Part shown: piece after piece, positions 22,995 to 36,262 of the stretch | Layout of the letters: every line of letters begins with the position of its first letter | Position numbering within the stretch: position 1 is the first letter of the stretch | NCBI GenBank assembly: GCA_036365515.1 | Contig: CM070874.1 | Coordinates: forward strand, 116,440,235 to 116,504,234 | DNA: 64,000 nt | Reading direction: 5' to 3' | From: Torymus aiolomorphi | Taxonomy: Eukaryota; Arthropoda; Insecta; Hymenoptera; Torymidae | Translations under genes and position numbers: made by a program | The notes under the pieces: generated by a model | Told to the model about the DNA's origin: nothing | Database searches by the model: none | The model's input: the letters and a program-made list of their open reading frames with translations, nothing else

Positions 22995-24060
22995 CCTTTC
23001 CGTCGGACCGAAATTATTCATGAAGAGGAGAGAGAGCGCGAAATTTGCCCGCAAATATTTCATTTCCGCAACGAGACGGGGCTAGGGGAGGGGAATTTGA
23101 AAGAGTTTTTTGCGTGCGAAAGAGCGCGAGTAGGAAGAAAAAGATAGGGTGAGGAAGAGAGAGATAGGGACTGGGTGAATTTTGGGATGAACGTTTTAGT
23201 TGTGAGGGAGGGAGGGAGGAAGGGAGGGAAAAAGTTCACGAGAAACTGGGGCAGAGAAGGGCACACGGAGGAGATGTAATAGTTGAGATGTGTTTGGCCC
23301 TGACGCGCCGTTATAATGGCTGTTTAAAGTTTTCTTTTCGGCTTGAAGAAGATGTCACGGCGGTGAATGCGCGCGTGATGTCTTTGTGCATAGAATACAC
23401 ATTGCTCTTTATATCAGGCTGTAGTTGCTGACTTACTTAACGGCCCAAAGTCCATAATTTGACAAATTAGCATTTTAAAACACTTATATCAGTGTCTAGA
23501 AAAAACGCAGGAATTCGTCATGCACATCATTTTTACAAATAATTAACTAAAACAATTATCATACAACACCGACTCTTCATCGCTTAATTACTCCAAAAGA
23601 CAATAATAAAATCTAACCAAATCAACTGCATCTTTCCAGCCCACTCCAATAAAAACAAAACACCTCATAATCCCTATATTTCTATCAAAACCTCCCTCTT
23701 TCATCCCACTCACACACGCGTGCGACTAGAAGGAAGAACCCCCAACGCGCGAGCAGCTTCGGCAGCCTGTTGATATCGAGGCTCGCCGTTGCGCGGCGGT
23801 CAAACGCCGCCGTGGTTTCCGCCTGTATATCTCGCAAGTAGGTGAGAGAACGGCGGTGGGAGGCGCGCACCCGCGCAGGGGGCCGACGAAATGGAGCAAA
23901 ACACGCATTGGCGCGCGTCGGGGATGTCTATAGCGCCGTTTAGCGAAGTAACTGCGCGGGAGTGGGTGAGATGAGCGTCGCTGTGTGATGATGGGGTGGC
24001 GAGTGTTCGATATTATGCGTGTCGAGGGTTATTCGTAGGGGGAGAAGCGGGAAGGTTGTG
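22200..24060. other. CpG-rich patches flanking a (CT)n tract
   Basis: 22.27-22.81 and 23.70-24.00 kb are CpG-dense. Purine runs of GGGAGGGAGG type occur at 23.2 kb. A 200-codon open frame at 22206-22808 is low-complexity (Arg/Pro/Gly-rich) with no domain, and is matched by open frames on the other strand, so I do not call it a gene. Confidence 0.4.
22907..22991. repeat. (CT)n microsatellite, 85 bp
   Basis: Uninterrupted CT tract with shorter CT/GA runs on both sides. Confidence 0.95.
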
Positions 24061-25059
24061 GGAGTCGAAAGTTATAATCGTGGTTTAAAAGGATGACAGA
24101 GCTCGTATAAATACTGGCTGATGTAAATGAATATAATACGGAAAGATTAATTAATTTCAATTAAAGGAAAAATATAAAATTATTTTTCTTTTATATTGTT
24201 TTTTAAATAAGAATAAAATCTACAGTAGAAATATATTCTGTCAGTGATTCTGTGTGTGCGTGTGTGCGCGTACGCGCATGTGTGTGGGGGCTTGTGTGTG
24301 TGTGTTACAATAGTTATTATTAATCGAACAGTATGTATTACGTTGCGGGACCATTAAAACGATCTATTTGAACCAAGTGTTTATTTACAAAAAAAAATTT
24401 AACAAAAGGAAAAATATTTAATAGATCGGACGAAGCTCGTAAAATTAGTCAATAAATAATCAAAAAATATAATGATAATGAAGTATAAATATTCTGAAAT
24501 CTTATAAAATGGACACTGGAATTCAGTAAAGAAATTTAATTTAAAATACTATATACAATTTATTCTACTAGATCAAGCCTTTATTAGAATATAAATTAAA
24601 AAACACTACGAAATTGTAATTGTTATTACTAAACTATTACCATGTAATTGTGTCATCCTAAAATAGATTTTAGTAAATGGTATTGTTCATCAAAATGAAG
24701 TTTGCACGAGATTCGTGTTCTAGTTAACTACATATTAGCATAATTGATATTCTATTACGATACTCTATTATTAATGTCCTTAACACTATAAATGGAATTA
24801 CTCTGCTCAAGTGCAAATATTTGTTGTTACAAGTACTACGCTGACTATTTCTATTTTACTCAAAATTAGTAACTACTTTTTCAAATATGACGAAACTTAA
24901 ATAATTTTATCACATCTAATAAGTCTTTTAAAAGCTTTTAATATTAAAATTGCCATATAAAATTATTTAAATTATTTCAATAAAGCTGTTATCACGAAAT
25001 ACATAAAATCTAATTCAAATAATCAATTATGAAGGCCATAACTTCAAGAACATAATAAC
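24061..25059. other. AT-rich DNA
   Basis: A compound GT/GC tract lies at 24249-24305. Otherwise no recognisable feature. Confidence 0.5.
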
Positions 25060-25061
25060 TA

Positions 25062-25410
25062 CACTGTTAAACATTTTCTGAAATTTAAGACAAATTTAAT
25101 ATACATTAAATTACACCTGGTATATACGAGTGGATTAATAGTACATTATGTAAGGGACTAAAGTCGCAGATTATTCCCGCGGGTGAGTTCAGTGATCACC
25201 TAAGGGAATGATCGACTTTAGTCCCGTGTTAAATATAGTACTTTATTCCCATCGCCACTGTGGCCACTTCATAGATTTGAAAAGTTATTTTGTATTTATG
25301 TGTTATAATTTTGTTAGTTTTAACCCAATTCACCATAAACGTAAAAAATTAGGCTATGTTACTTTATTCCCGCATAATGCGCAGCATGTTTCAGAAAATT
25401 TTTAACAGTG
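25062..25410. mobile_element. MITE, TA target site, CACTGTTAAA termini
   Basis: Begins CACTGTTAAACATTTTCTGA and ends with the complement of CACTGTTAAAAATTTTCTGA, flanked by TA on both sides (25060-25061, 25411-25412). Internal inverted blocks GGGACTAAAGTCG / CGACTTTAGTCCC occur at 25152 and 25212. TA duplication fits Tc1/mariner-related or similar families. Confidence 0.8.
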
Positions 25411-25411
25411 T

Positions 25412-25655
25412 AACAATATATATTATGAAATATGTATTATTAATTCCATCCAAGAAATGTAAATGATAAGTTAATAAAATATTTTATTCCCGCATAATGC
25501 GGGAATAAAGTAAAAGAGGGAATCAGACTTTTGTCCCGCTTTTCAGGCTGTAAAATGGCCATTATAGTAGAGACGGGAATAAAATATTTTATTAACTTAT
25601 TATTTACATTTCTTGGATGGAATTAATAATACATATTTCATAATATATATTGTTA
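25412..25655. repeat. Palindromic block between two MITEs
   Basis: Arms at 25412-25495 and 25574-25655 are reverse complements (core TTCCATCCAAGAAATGTAAAT). A perfect 13-base hairpin TTTATTCCCGCAT-A-ATGCGGGAATAAA sits at the inner edge. A third copy of the arm follows at 25860-25941. Confidence 0.75.
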
Positions 25656-25855
25656 CACTGTTAAAAATTTTCTGAAATTTAAGATAAATTTAATGTTTAT
25701 TCTGTAATAAAACTTCAAAATTTGAAGTTTTGAAGTTTTATTGTAATATAACTTCAAAATTTGCATTAAATTTCTGGAACTAAAAACAAATTTTAAAGTT
25801 TTATTACAGAATGTACATTAAATTTATCTTAAACTTCAGAAAATTTTTAACAGTG
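25656..25855. mobile_element. Short MITE of the same CACTGTTAAA family
   Basis: 200 bases, same termini as the element at 25062, flanked by TA (25654-25655, 25856-25857). The interior is itself inverted around TTTGAAGTTTTGAAGTTTTATT. Confidence 0.8.
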
Positions 25856-25941
25856 TACGCTATATATATATATATATTATTAAATACGTATTATTAATTC
25901 CATCCAAGAAATGTAATTAATAAGTTAATAAAATATTTTAA

Positions 25942-26250
25942 TCGACTAGTGTACACCAGGTCGGTGACATCAACCATTTACACAAGTACGATTACGTGCA
26001 CATACCGTTCAACAATTGACTCACGCGGTGTTAAAATGAGCCTCATATTTATTATCCCCATTACGCGCCGACATTATACGCTCGCATCTCAAAAACCTCG
26101 AGATCGAAAGACAAAGACCGAGGATAAGGCTTTCTCCCTATCTCTCTTAGACCAAGGAATGTACATATACACACATGAGGACAAGGAGAAGGAGAGCAAG
26201 CAGGTCCATATACACACACACACACACACACACACGTAACACTGTCAACG
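25942..26250. other. Unique sequence and (CA)n tract
   Basis: A CA tract at about 26211-26236 follows unique sequence with no recognised coding potential. Confidence 0.5.
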
Positions 26251-26270
26251 TGCGCTGCACGTGCAGCGCA
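26251..26270. promoter_or_regulatory. Perfect 20-bp palindrome centred on an E-box
   Basis: TGCGCTGCAC followed directly by its reverse complement gives a central GCACGTGC, a canonical CACGTG E-box. Binding by a bHLH factor is inference. Confidence 0.4.
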
Positions 26271-27790
26271 ATCCGCGCGTGTTGCCCCTATAACGAGGCT
26301 GTATATTGCTTACACAGAGCGAAACGCTGCGCGCCAATAGGCCATAGCTAGGCAAATACGCGCATATATATATACCCATGGTCTGAACTGTCAAACGCCG
26401 CCATGCTAAGATTGTATATATGAGTGTGTGTGTGAGAGTGTAAATAAGCAAACGGAAGGAGGTTCGATCGAAGAGGCCCAATGGACATATTCTGCGCGGA
26501 GATTGAGACGTTATATTAATTCAAAAAGCTGCTAAATTACGTAATTTGTGGCAGAGGGTGATGTAAGTATAAGTGTACATTGAACTTTTTGACAACATAA
26601 TATTGATTATAAAGAAACGTATCTTCCCATTACTTTCACATCAACAATTTCTCCAACAACTCACTAAATAAACCTATTCAAATAACTATATACATTGTCC
26701 ATATAGTAATCGAAGGACTCGGATCGACGCTTAAACTATACCCAACGATATATCCCATAATGACATTTCCAAAGCACTCGAGGCACGTACACATACCCGC
26801 AGCCCCAGAGCTCACAATCGCAATCGCTCTCGTGTCGTGCGTGCAAAATTCCAAATATATTTCTTTCCAAATAACACACACTCTCCATAAATTATAGCCG
26901 CGCGCGGGGCTGCGTAAAAAGAAAAAAACCCCTCTTCCATAGCTATCTCAGCGAAAAATCACAGGTTCCATAGAGACACAGGCAGGCGCTGTCCCCTAGC
27001 CCATTCCAATGCGCATTATATAACGTAAAAATTCGCTTTCCGATAATATACGCTGTAGGCGCGCGCACAATGCTCGCGCTTACCATGCAATTTCCCGTGC
27101 TCCCGCGCTCACACAGACACAGAGCCGCAATGCAAACTCTCCCGAACATCTACATACTCCTACGTTTCCTAAGACACACACAGCCACGCGCACGTACATG
27201 TACGTGGCTCGCCCAGGGCAAGGCGTACGCAAGCTCGCCGACGGCGTGGAAAACGTCGTTTCCTCTCGCGCGCGATCCATCGGCACATACGAGAGCCGCT
27301 CGCCGCGTGATTACCCTGCCTCGCCTTTTTTCGCCCCGCATTCGCGCATACGCGAGAGAGTTTCACCGTTATATAGACTGTGTGTGTGTGTGCTCGCGAA
27401 TCGAGCACGCGCGCGCGAGGTGTGCGCGCGTTTCCCTTTCTGCATGCGTTTGTATATGTAGGCTTTTCTTATATATATGCGAGCACATTTTCGAGCGTTA
27501 GCACTTTTTTCGCGTACTTTTTGCCGCGCGTATATGCCAATAAGAATGCGTGTACAGTTTTAGCGTGAGAGAGAGGGAAGGAGAGTAGGCACGCACCGCA
27601 CCTGCTATTTCGCAGGAATTTTCCCCGCGCGATATCGCGCTGTTTTGTCGGCGCGGCGAGCGGAATTTATCTCGGTTTGTTATGCGCTTGGCACACTTTT
27701 GGGGTTGTAAAAGGGGTTTTTGCGCGAGTGGCTCGACTTTGCGTGAGGGGGGTTTAGCTACGGCAGGCATGCGTTTCTATATTGAGTACG
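26271..27790. other. CpG-rich patch, centred on 27.06-27.78 kb
   Basis: Dense CGCG motifs. Several overlapping open frames on both strands with Arg/Ala/Cys-rich compositional translations and no domain. Likely regulatory or simply CpG-rich DNA. Confidence 0.4.
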
Positions 27791-28591
27791 GGATACGGTG
27801 TTTGCGTATCCGTTGTCGGTTGCTGTAGACATAATAAGAAAATTGATAATTCCAGTATCTCACGGTACGATAAGAAACTGTTGCTTTGATTGTTGGTCGT
27901 GATGAAAAATGAAACCGGAAAGTGCAAATGTTTAGAAATTATTGTTAAAAATATAACATGTCAAATAACAAAGTGCAAGAAGGTTTATTTAATTTTATCT
28001 TGTTGAAAAAGATAAATATGAAATAATATTACTTACTATTAAAGAAAAAGTTTCAAAATTGGTAATGTAATAAAAAAAATTACACCATTGAACTGCTAAC
28101 TCCTAAATTGACCAATCAGCCAATTATCTCGTAGACAATTTATCTTTTTCATATTTCTAAGTTAGATTACGGCAAAAAGAATTTAGTGCTAAATAACCAT
28201 AGATCAGAATTGAATTGTTGAAAAGAAATATCTTGTAAATTCGACATAAATAATAAACGTTTTTAATGCTCTTTATTCAATCTTACCATCGGATAATGGA
28301 CTATTTAATAGAAATGAAACTTACGTAAGATTTGGAGTTGAGTAACAAAACGCTCGAATGATTTATGACTCAATTACTATCGTTCGCTTATTCTATCTCT
28401 TTGTTACAACCTACCTTTTATACTAAAAACCTTCCGCACCGTATAATTTATTTATGTGTTAGCAAACTTTCAATTCCTATTCTTTAGCAAATAACGTATG
28501 TTGAAAATTCTAATCTGGAAAACATTTGAAGAGATCGCATATACGATATTTTTACGATTTTAATGCGTTTTATTAAGACAAAATAAAATGT
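27791..28591. other. AT-rich DNA, nothing recognised
   Basis: No gene, no strong inverted or tandem repeat. Confidence 0.5.
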
Positions 28592-29051
28592 ATATCTGTG
28601 GCTTCTAGGAATAACGACTTAACCCACTTGAGGGTCAACATTGAGTTAGCACCGGAATTTATACCTTCTAACTACCCTTTTTCATGTAGACTTGGTCCGG
28701 AAATCTGAAAAGCGTTCAAACAGCAAATATCAGCAAATTGCATAACCACTTAACTGCACCTGTGCCCGGAAAAACCACTTAACTGAATATTTATATTTAA
28801 TTAAAAGCACCGTTTTGAAGTTAATACTATACAATAAACAGATTATGACATACCTAAACACACCCAGCCTGAAGCCAACTTAACACGTATGAAAATGGTG
28901 ACGCATAGGGCTTGCGCGGATCGATTAATTATGTCAAATAAATAAAAAATCCATCGAAACGAAAATCCTAGCTGATCCTTTTCTTGTGTTATGAGTGATT
29001 CAAAAAATCAGATAACACGCACTCAGCGTATTATGATCTACGTATGCCTGC

Positions 29052-29215
<164 letters not shown>

Positions 29216-29447
29216 CTGCAACGGTTCGTTCCGGGACGTTTACACTGTACATCGCTGTTATTTCCGGGACGCGCTGTTTTTTCCGGGGCGTCCCGGAAAT
29301 TTTTCTGTACGTAAGCGTTATTTCTGGGACGCGTCTAGAGTCAATAACCCCAGGGATATTATTTCTTTAGTCACGCGCTTATATAGGGAACTCTGAAGAG
29401 ATAAACTATAGGACCCTGTAGATTACCAGAAATAACGTGTATAGGTC

Positions 29448-29492
<45 letters not shown>

Positions 29493-29494
<2 letters not shown>

Positions 29495-30605
29495 TAGTTG
29501 GGTACCCGCCTACTCGCTCCGCTCGTCAATCCCCCATTTTTAGAAAGTGATTGAATTGTAAATTTTGTTCTATTTTTTTTTTCGAGAAAACCTAAGGTTT
29601 TTTCAAATTTTTCACCGCCATATTGGTTCTACCACTTTAAATTTCGAAAGTCCGAAAACAAAATCTTGATCAGCGACCTTGAAAACTCCTGTATACTAAT
29701 TTTAAAAGAATTCTATGCTTCATTCGAACTTTTGACCACCATTTTGAATTTAGAATGTCTGATAGCAAGATCGTGATCAGCGACCCTGTATTCTAATTTC
29801 GAAAAAAACTAAGCTTTTCTGAATCTTTAACAGCCATATTGGTCCGCCATTTTGAATTTCGAAAATCCAATAAAATCTTGATCAGCGACCTCCAAAACCT
29901 CTGTATACTAATGTTAAATTTTGAGAAAAACTTAAACTTTTTTCGAATTTTCACTGCCATATTGGACCGCTATTTTAAATTGCGAAAGTATAATAGCTAA
30001 ATCTATACTAATATGAAAATTCGAAAAAAACTTAAATTTTTCTAAAAATTGAAATACAGGACTTTTCAAGATCGATGATCAAGATTTTCCTATTAGGCTT
30101 TCAAAATTAAAAATGGCGAATTGAATATGGCGGTCGAAAGTTCCCAATATCGACGTCGACACTTCAAGGGAAGCTTAGATTTTGTTTAAAATTAGTATAC
30201 AGATAATGTTTTTGAGGTCGCTGATCAAGATTTTATTGAATTTATTCAAAATGGCGGACCAATATAGCCGTTAAAGATTCGGAAAAGCTTAGTTTTTTCT
30301 CGAAATTAGAATGCAGGATCGCTGATCACGATCTTGCTATCAGACATTCTAAATTCAAAATGGTGGTCAAAAATCCGAATGAAGCATAGATTTCTTTTAA
30401 AATCAGTATACAGGAGTTATCAAGGTCGCTGATCAAGATTTTGTTTTCGGACTTTCGAAATTTAAAGTGGTGGAACCAATATGGCGGTGAAAATTTTGAA
30501 AAAAGTTTAGGTTTTCTCGAAGAAAAAATGAAACAAAATTTACAATTCAATCACTTTTTAAAAATGGGGGGTTGACGAGCGGAGCGAGTAGGGGGGTACC
30601 CGTAG
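29493..30605. repeat. Palindrome of ~110-base modules flanked by (TA)n
   Basis: Arms 29493-29916 and about 30188-30605 are reverse complements. The outer ends read GGGTACCCGCCTACTCGCTC and its complement. Each arm contains about three diverged copies of a module with GATCAGCGACC, CTGTATACTAAT and GCCATATTGG...CGCCATTTTGAA. The spacer also contains module fragments. TA tracts flank both edges (29452-29493, 30606-30631), followed by (AC)n to about 30680. Confidence 0.8.
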
Positions 30606-30682
<77 letters not shown>

Positions 30683-31351
30683 TTTTTTAATCACTCATAA
30701 CTCAAGAAAAGGATCAGCTAGGATTTTCATTTCGATGTATTTTGTATTCATTTGACATACTTAATCGATCCACGCAAGCCCTATGCATCACCATTTTCAT
30801 ATGTGTTAAGTTGGATTCAGGCTGGGTGTGTATATTTATAGCAACAAAGATCAAAGGCAATAGATAATAGAAGGTAACAGAACAGCTTTGATTGCCAGGT
30901 GATGAGGCGAGTGTGCATAAACAGTAACCGAGTAACGTTCAGTATTCGGTTTATCGAATTCCGTTGACTTGACGCATATTCCGTTGGAAGGCGCATGCGT
31001 CGGAATGAATATTTAAAAAAGAATTCGTATTATATGTTTTAAGTGTAGAAATAACTATATTATTTATCTTATTTGAACAATTTCCCTAAACCACTTAACT
31101 GTACAGTTACCGGAATAACGACTTAACTGCACTGTTTTGTTTGTTTCTACAAAGAACAAAAATGTATTCTAGCAGCTGACAGAGGGGTTCGAAAGATATC
31201 CGATACCTTTGTAAATGTCTAAATTGTTATGACTCATCTCGCGCATTTCGATCTTATACATATGAAGTGTCTGACAGAAATTTTAAAACGTCGATTTCTC
31301 GAAAACACTTACAAGTGGGTTAAGTCGTTATTACTCGAAGCCAGAGATATA

Positions 31352-32200
31352 ATTAAACCTTTATTTAGTTCTTGAAGTAAAAGATATATCCAATTCCATA
31401 AAAAGTTCTTTCTACTTTACTGAACACTTTTTCTACCACGGATCTTTAATCGAATCCTATACAGTCAGCAGTAAAAATATTATTGTCTTAGACTCTATTC
31501 ATGAGAGTTAACCGTTATATATATAAAATCTGCTGCATCGTGAGAAAATTCGCGTAACAGTGAAATATAACCAAAGACCCGTGCAACCAAACAACGATCG
31601 CAATGGGAATCAGAACTCGTGGTTGATCGTACAACGCCAACCGTTATCTACTGCGCCAAACAGCGGAAAAGTAATTTTGTTATGCTTTCTTTTATTTAGT
31701 ACAACGCGATCCATATTTAAAAGTCAAATGTTGATTTACATTTCACAGTATGTGATTTACGTGCATTTAAATGATCGTTTTTATTGGTTGGAATCGATTA
31801 TTTGACATGCAAATTGTCAAATTGTAAAACGAAATAGATAAATGTGTTGCAATAGTACTGTTGTTTTATTCTAAACAATAATAATAATTTTCTGCATTAA
31901 ATATTCTGAATTAATAAAAGAAAATAGTGCGATATTGCAATACTATATTTATAGCTATTATCTAACTGAACTTCCTCAGGAGTTCAAATCCAGTTACTTA
32001 CTATTTTTCCTCTAATCTATATTCTATATCAATCTAATGAAAATGCAATCATTTTTATTTTATTCTTTTCTAAAAAACCCGTATCTCAAGCAGCAATATA
32101 CATAAACAATAATTATACACATATATTCTTTAACTTAATGGCTTCCCTTGTCTCGCATCACATTAAGAATCAAATTATATACACTGTAACTGTACCGCAC
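31352..32200. other. AT-rich DNA, nothing recognised
   Basis: A frame of 81 codons at 31560 has no recognisable features. Confidence 0.45.
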
Positions 32201-33010
32201 AACCTAAAAAATCCGTCAAACCAAATAAACCTAGCACGTCGCGCCATCAGGACGCGCCGGAAAAGCCGCAATCACAAAGAAAGCAAAAAATTCCGTGACA
32301 TCGATATACTTATACGCGCGCGTCCGCTTTCTCCAATAAAGCCTCGATCGCACACACCACACCGCGCCACAGAAAAAAAAAAGACAAATCCCCTGCCCAA
32401 ACGAAACCACGACTAAAAAGCATATATACACACAGCAGCAGTAGCAGCGTATAAGCGGGGCAAAAATCAGCGACATCGCACGCGCTATAAATCATGCGCG
32501 CGCGCGATATTACGCATCGGGGAGTTTCACGGCCTCGTTTTCTATATAACGCGGCCTCCGGAGGACGCGAGCCTCGCGCACGCGCTTTTTAATGGCCGGC
32601 GATTTCGCGCGCTATGCGCCCCCGGGACCCAGTACAACGCTGCCGGGCTCGCGGCGACGAGGGAATATTAATGCTTGACGCGCGAATGATTGGTTTCTCG
32701 AATTATATTCGAGAGTATAACGCAGTGATTTATATAAGAGTCGCGGCGATGATCGCGAGCCGCGTCTTTGTCTTTCTTCCTACAGCGCACGCTGCGGTAA
32801 TAAATGAAAGGCGGAGAAATTGCGCGCGCGCGTGTCCAGCCGAGTGGTAAATGAAGGTATATATCGGTAAAAATCGAGCCGCGCGCGATCGAGGAAGTGC
32901 GGCTGCACTGCACGGCGCACCGTCGATTGTAGGATAATGCGTTTGTAACTGGATCGCGATCGAGTGTGGTCTCTTCGGCTGTGCGTTTTGCTTCTGTTGC
33001 CCGCACGTGT
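32201..33010. other. CpG-rich patch
   Basis: Rich in GCGCGC and CGCG runs; overlapping compositional frames on both strands; no domain found. Confidence 0.4.
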
Positions 33011-33730
33011 GCGGACATTTGTTTCGCTGTGCCCATAGGAGAAGAATATTTGTACGATTTGTTTTTAAGATTGTTCTTCGGGGAGAGCAAAGAGTCGATG
33101 CGAAGAGAAATAATAATTAGCGTCGATGGAAATGTGATTTTTTAATGGGAAATAGATGGATGTTGGATGTAGTCAGGATATTCTGATATGCTTTAAACAA
33201 CTAATTAGTTAAATTTGGTACGTTTATTTATATTTTTTATAAGGAGTTGTTTCTACGTAAAATGTCGATGCAGTTTCCGTCTTTGGCTACGATGCGGATT
33301 TTATTATTTATTTATTTAATTTTTAAACATTTATTTGAAAAACAAAAATCACACACAAATTATTTCAACAAAACATTTTTTCAACGATCCTTATATTGTA
33401 CCTTGTATAAAATTTTTGCGTTGAAAAATGTAAATAACGTATGTTGAGTTCCAAAATAAAAAGCTTATACGAGATATTATTGGAATCGTTAAAAAAATGC
33501 ATGATTATAGTTTTTGTATAAATAAACGTCATGAAAATCGTTTTTCTGAATAAATGTTTTAAAATTTCACATTTCATTAAATAATTCTAATTGAATAAAT
33601 AAAAATTATTATTATCTTACAAAGATTTGGCAAATCCAATAATCTAGAGACTAGAATGTGAAATTTATTTCCACCTCCATAACTATATCCGCATATATAG
33701 TGTGAAATTATTCCAATACGAATATATGTA
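33011..33730. other. AT-rich DNA, nothing recognised
   Basis: Short frames only, no inverted structure of note. Confidence 0.5.
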
Positions 33731-33921
33731 CGCGGAGAAAAATTTTTGTAGTAAAAATTACTATTCATGGTACAGACTTATATTTTCATGAAAATTACGA
33801 CAATTTATAGTAAAAATTGCTATTATTTTGTAATGTTTACTATATAAATAACAACTTTTACTATAAATTATAGTAATCTTAATAAAAAATATTAATTTTT
33901 ACTACAAAATTTTTCTCCGTG
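33731..33921. mobile_element. MITE with CGGAGAAAAATTTT termini
   Basis: Left end CGCGGAGAAAAATTTTTGTA and right end TACAAAATTTTTCTCCGTG, inverted for about 28 bases with an indel. The interior has AT-rich subrepeats of TAGTAAAAATT. A related single end CACGGAGAGAAAAATTAAGG occurs at 40380. Confidence 0.75.
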
Positions 33922-35200
33922 CATTTATCTGTTTTAAAACAAAAATTACAATTATTACGAAAACATTAAAAATCCTGTCTCTCAAAATAGCACCATACGA
34001 ACTCCAACCGCTCCAACAGCAACTCTACATTTACAAAAGCCATTAGCAAGTCAATTAATGCGCTCCTACACACAGACCTCGGAAGTAATTAATCGCCATA
34101 CGGCCTCCATACAAACGCGAGCACGCAGCGCGCAACGGATATAGGCATAGGTATCTAAATCTCTCGGTGCATTTTCATAAACTGACAGGCTACGCGCGCG
34201 CGGCTCGCCTTCTAATTGAAACAGAAACTCTCGCGACCGTTAACGAGTTAATAGCGATGATGGGACGTACGCCGTCGCCGTCATCGATAAATTTGCGCGA
34301 CTACCGCCCATGCGATGCGGCACGCGTATAATATGCGCTGATGCCGAGGCGAAACCGGTCGACGGCACGCGCGCAACGCGAGAGGACGGAGTTCGCGTAT
34401 ATATATATAGGTGAGAGAGAGGATAGAGGATGAGAGAGCCCGAGGTGCGGAGGCGTGTTAGCAGTAGGTGGTAGGGGAATTAGGTGTTTTTTCTGCTTGA
34501 GATTTTTCGAGCTGTATTTGTTTACATACTTGATTTCGATAAGATAACAATGTATTGTTAGAGAGAGATTTAATGAGGCGCCTGCTGTTATTATCAGTGG
34601 AGACAGTTGATTCTAGAGTAGATATGAAACATACGCCTGAACTTGCTAAACTATAATAATCTGATTATTCCATCGTTAAAGTATTAGAAAGTTACATTTG
34701 TTCTCTGAATTATAAAGGTAAAATTTCATAGTTAAAAAGTTAAAACTAAAAATACTTTTCATAAATTAATTTGTTTAAATAAATATATACGTACTATTTC
34801 TTTATATAAATATATTTATAAACTTAACAGCCAATTAATAATGAAGAAATGACTAAAGAAAATATTGATTTATTGCCTACGGGAAAATACGCTGTCAGCA
34901 TATGATACGCACTGTATACTACGTTAGAAAATTATTTCTTATATAAATAAATAATATTTAAACTAAAAAAATATCTTAATTTTATTATACAATTTCATCA
35001 TGCACGTTTTCAAAAAATAATCAGCATTACTCCGTCTACTACACACAACATCACGCTTCTGCCGCTACGTATCCATATATATAGCTATACAGCAACACGG
35101 CACAAACCATAATTTCGCAAAAAATCAACGCAAAAATTCCGTTCTTGGCACAAACCCATTCCAACTAAGCCCCGCAATAGGGAAAAAATAAAAAAAAAGT
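33922..35200. other. CpG-rich patch (34.08-34.46 kb) in AT-rich DNA
   Basis: The patch ends in TATATATATAG and a short GAGA run. No gene seen. Confidence 0.4.
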
Positions 35201-35204
35201 TGGC

Positions 35205-35530
35205 AAAAAGTTGTGGGTCGAATCATATCGACCAGGCTGCCGGTGCGATCCCACTCCCGGGCGCGATCCCACTACTGCCCGCCACGGAGACTTTTGGCTG
35301 CTGGGTTTCCCCTCTGGCCCGGTTCGCCTCTCCTTAGCTAACCTGGCCACCCCGGACTCCTCCAGGGTGCCCATATTGATGGCGAGCTTAGTGCGGACGC
35401 CCAGTCAACGTGGGGCCCGTACCAACAGTAGTTCCCAGTCTCAGAGCCTCCACCACAACTAGCTTCCAGTCGCTTGATTACAGGAGCCGCCACACTCCCA
35501 GCTGAGAGAACGTCCCGCGTATTGTCTACA
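35205..35530. repeat. GC-rich non-CpG block, possible SINE or retroelement fragment
   Basis: This block has balanced, non-CpG GC richness (CCCGGGCGCGATCCCACTAC, CTCTGGCCCGGTTCGCCTC) with sharp borders against AT-rich DNA and an internal direct repeat GCGATCCCACT. It looks like a retroposed segment. I could not match a tRNA: the box-B-like GGTTCGCC at about 35321 has no well-placed box A. Confidence 0.35.
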
Positions 35531-36040
35531 TGTGCTACACCTCGACCTATATTCCCTCCGACTATTTTTGTTACTTTTTTTTTATTTTATTCTTTTTTTG
35601 GTACTTTTAGCAGTCTCCTTTGTTGTTATTTAAGATTGAAATTATTTATAATTATTATAAAATATTTTAATTGTAAAAAATTCAAGATTTGACCGATCAA
35701 AATCCATTACAGTCGTCGTTTATCATACGTTATTATGCCGAGCTAATGGATTCTCTCAGTTTTTTTTTAAGTGACGCAAATATTGAAACCACGTCTAGTT
35801 TTATAATTATATATTCCAATATAAATTTCCTGATCCTAACTGTGCTCACTCCGCAACATAGCAGACCAAGGATCTTCAATTTCCGGCTCTCACGGCTTCG
35901 CTTGCCTGTAAACATTGGCCTGCGGCATTGGGTACTTAATTTTTTTTTATTTGAAAAAATTTTTTAAATTCATTTAGATATACATTTTTTTTAATGGATC
36001 TAATAGTTACATAATAGTTATTAAATTTATTTATCTTTAA
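35531..36040. other. AT-rich DNA, nothing recognised
   Basis: Short frames only. Confidence 0.45.
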
Positions 36041-36262
36041 GAGGATATCGGAGCCTATCCGAAATTACATACTATTATCGACATTCTTGTATTATCCATT
36101 GTTTTTATTCAATTTTTGACATTCATGAATTATTTTTTTCATCCGGCATTCGTCAACCCGATTCAAACACCGGATGATTGCGATAATTTCAAAAAACTTT
36201 AAACTGAATTTAAATAATGTCAAATTCGATGTAGGAATCTGTAATTGGCTCCGATATCCCCT
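36041..36262. mobile_element. Short MITE, GGATATCGGAGCC termini
   Basis: GAGGATATCGGAGCC at the left and GGCTCCGATATCCCC at the right, 14 of 15 complementary; 222 bases, non-coding. Confidence 0.7.

Noticed and set aside
27070..27501. 143-codon frame in a CpG-rich patch
   Set aside because: Arg/Cys-rich compositional translation; five overlapping frames on both strands.
35205..35530. tRNA gene or clear tRNA-derived SINE
   Set aside because: A box-B-like motif exists, but no matching box A or cloverleaf could be drawn.
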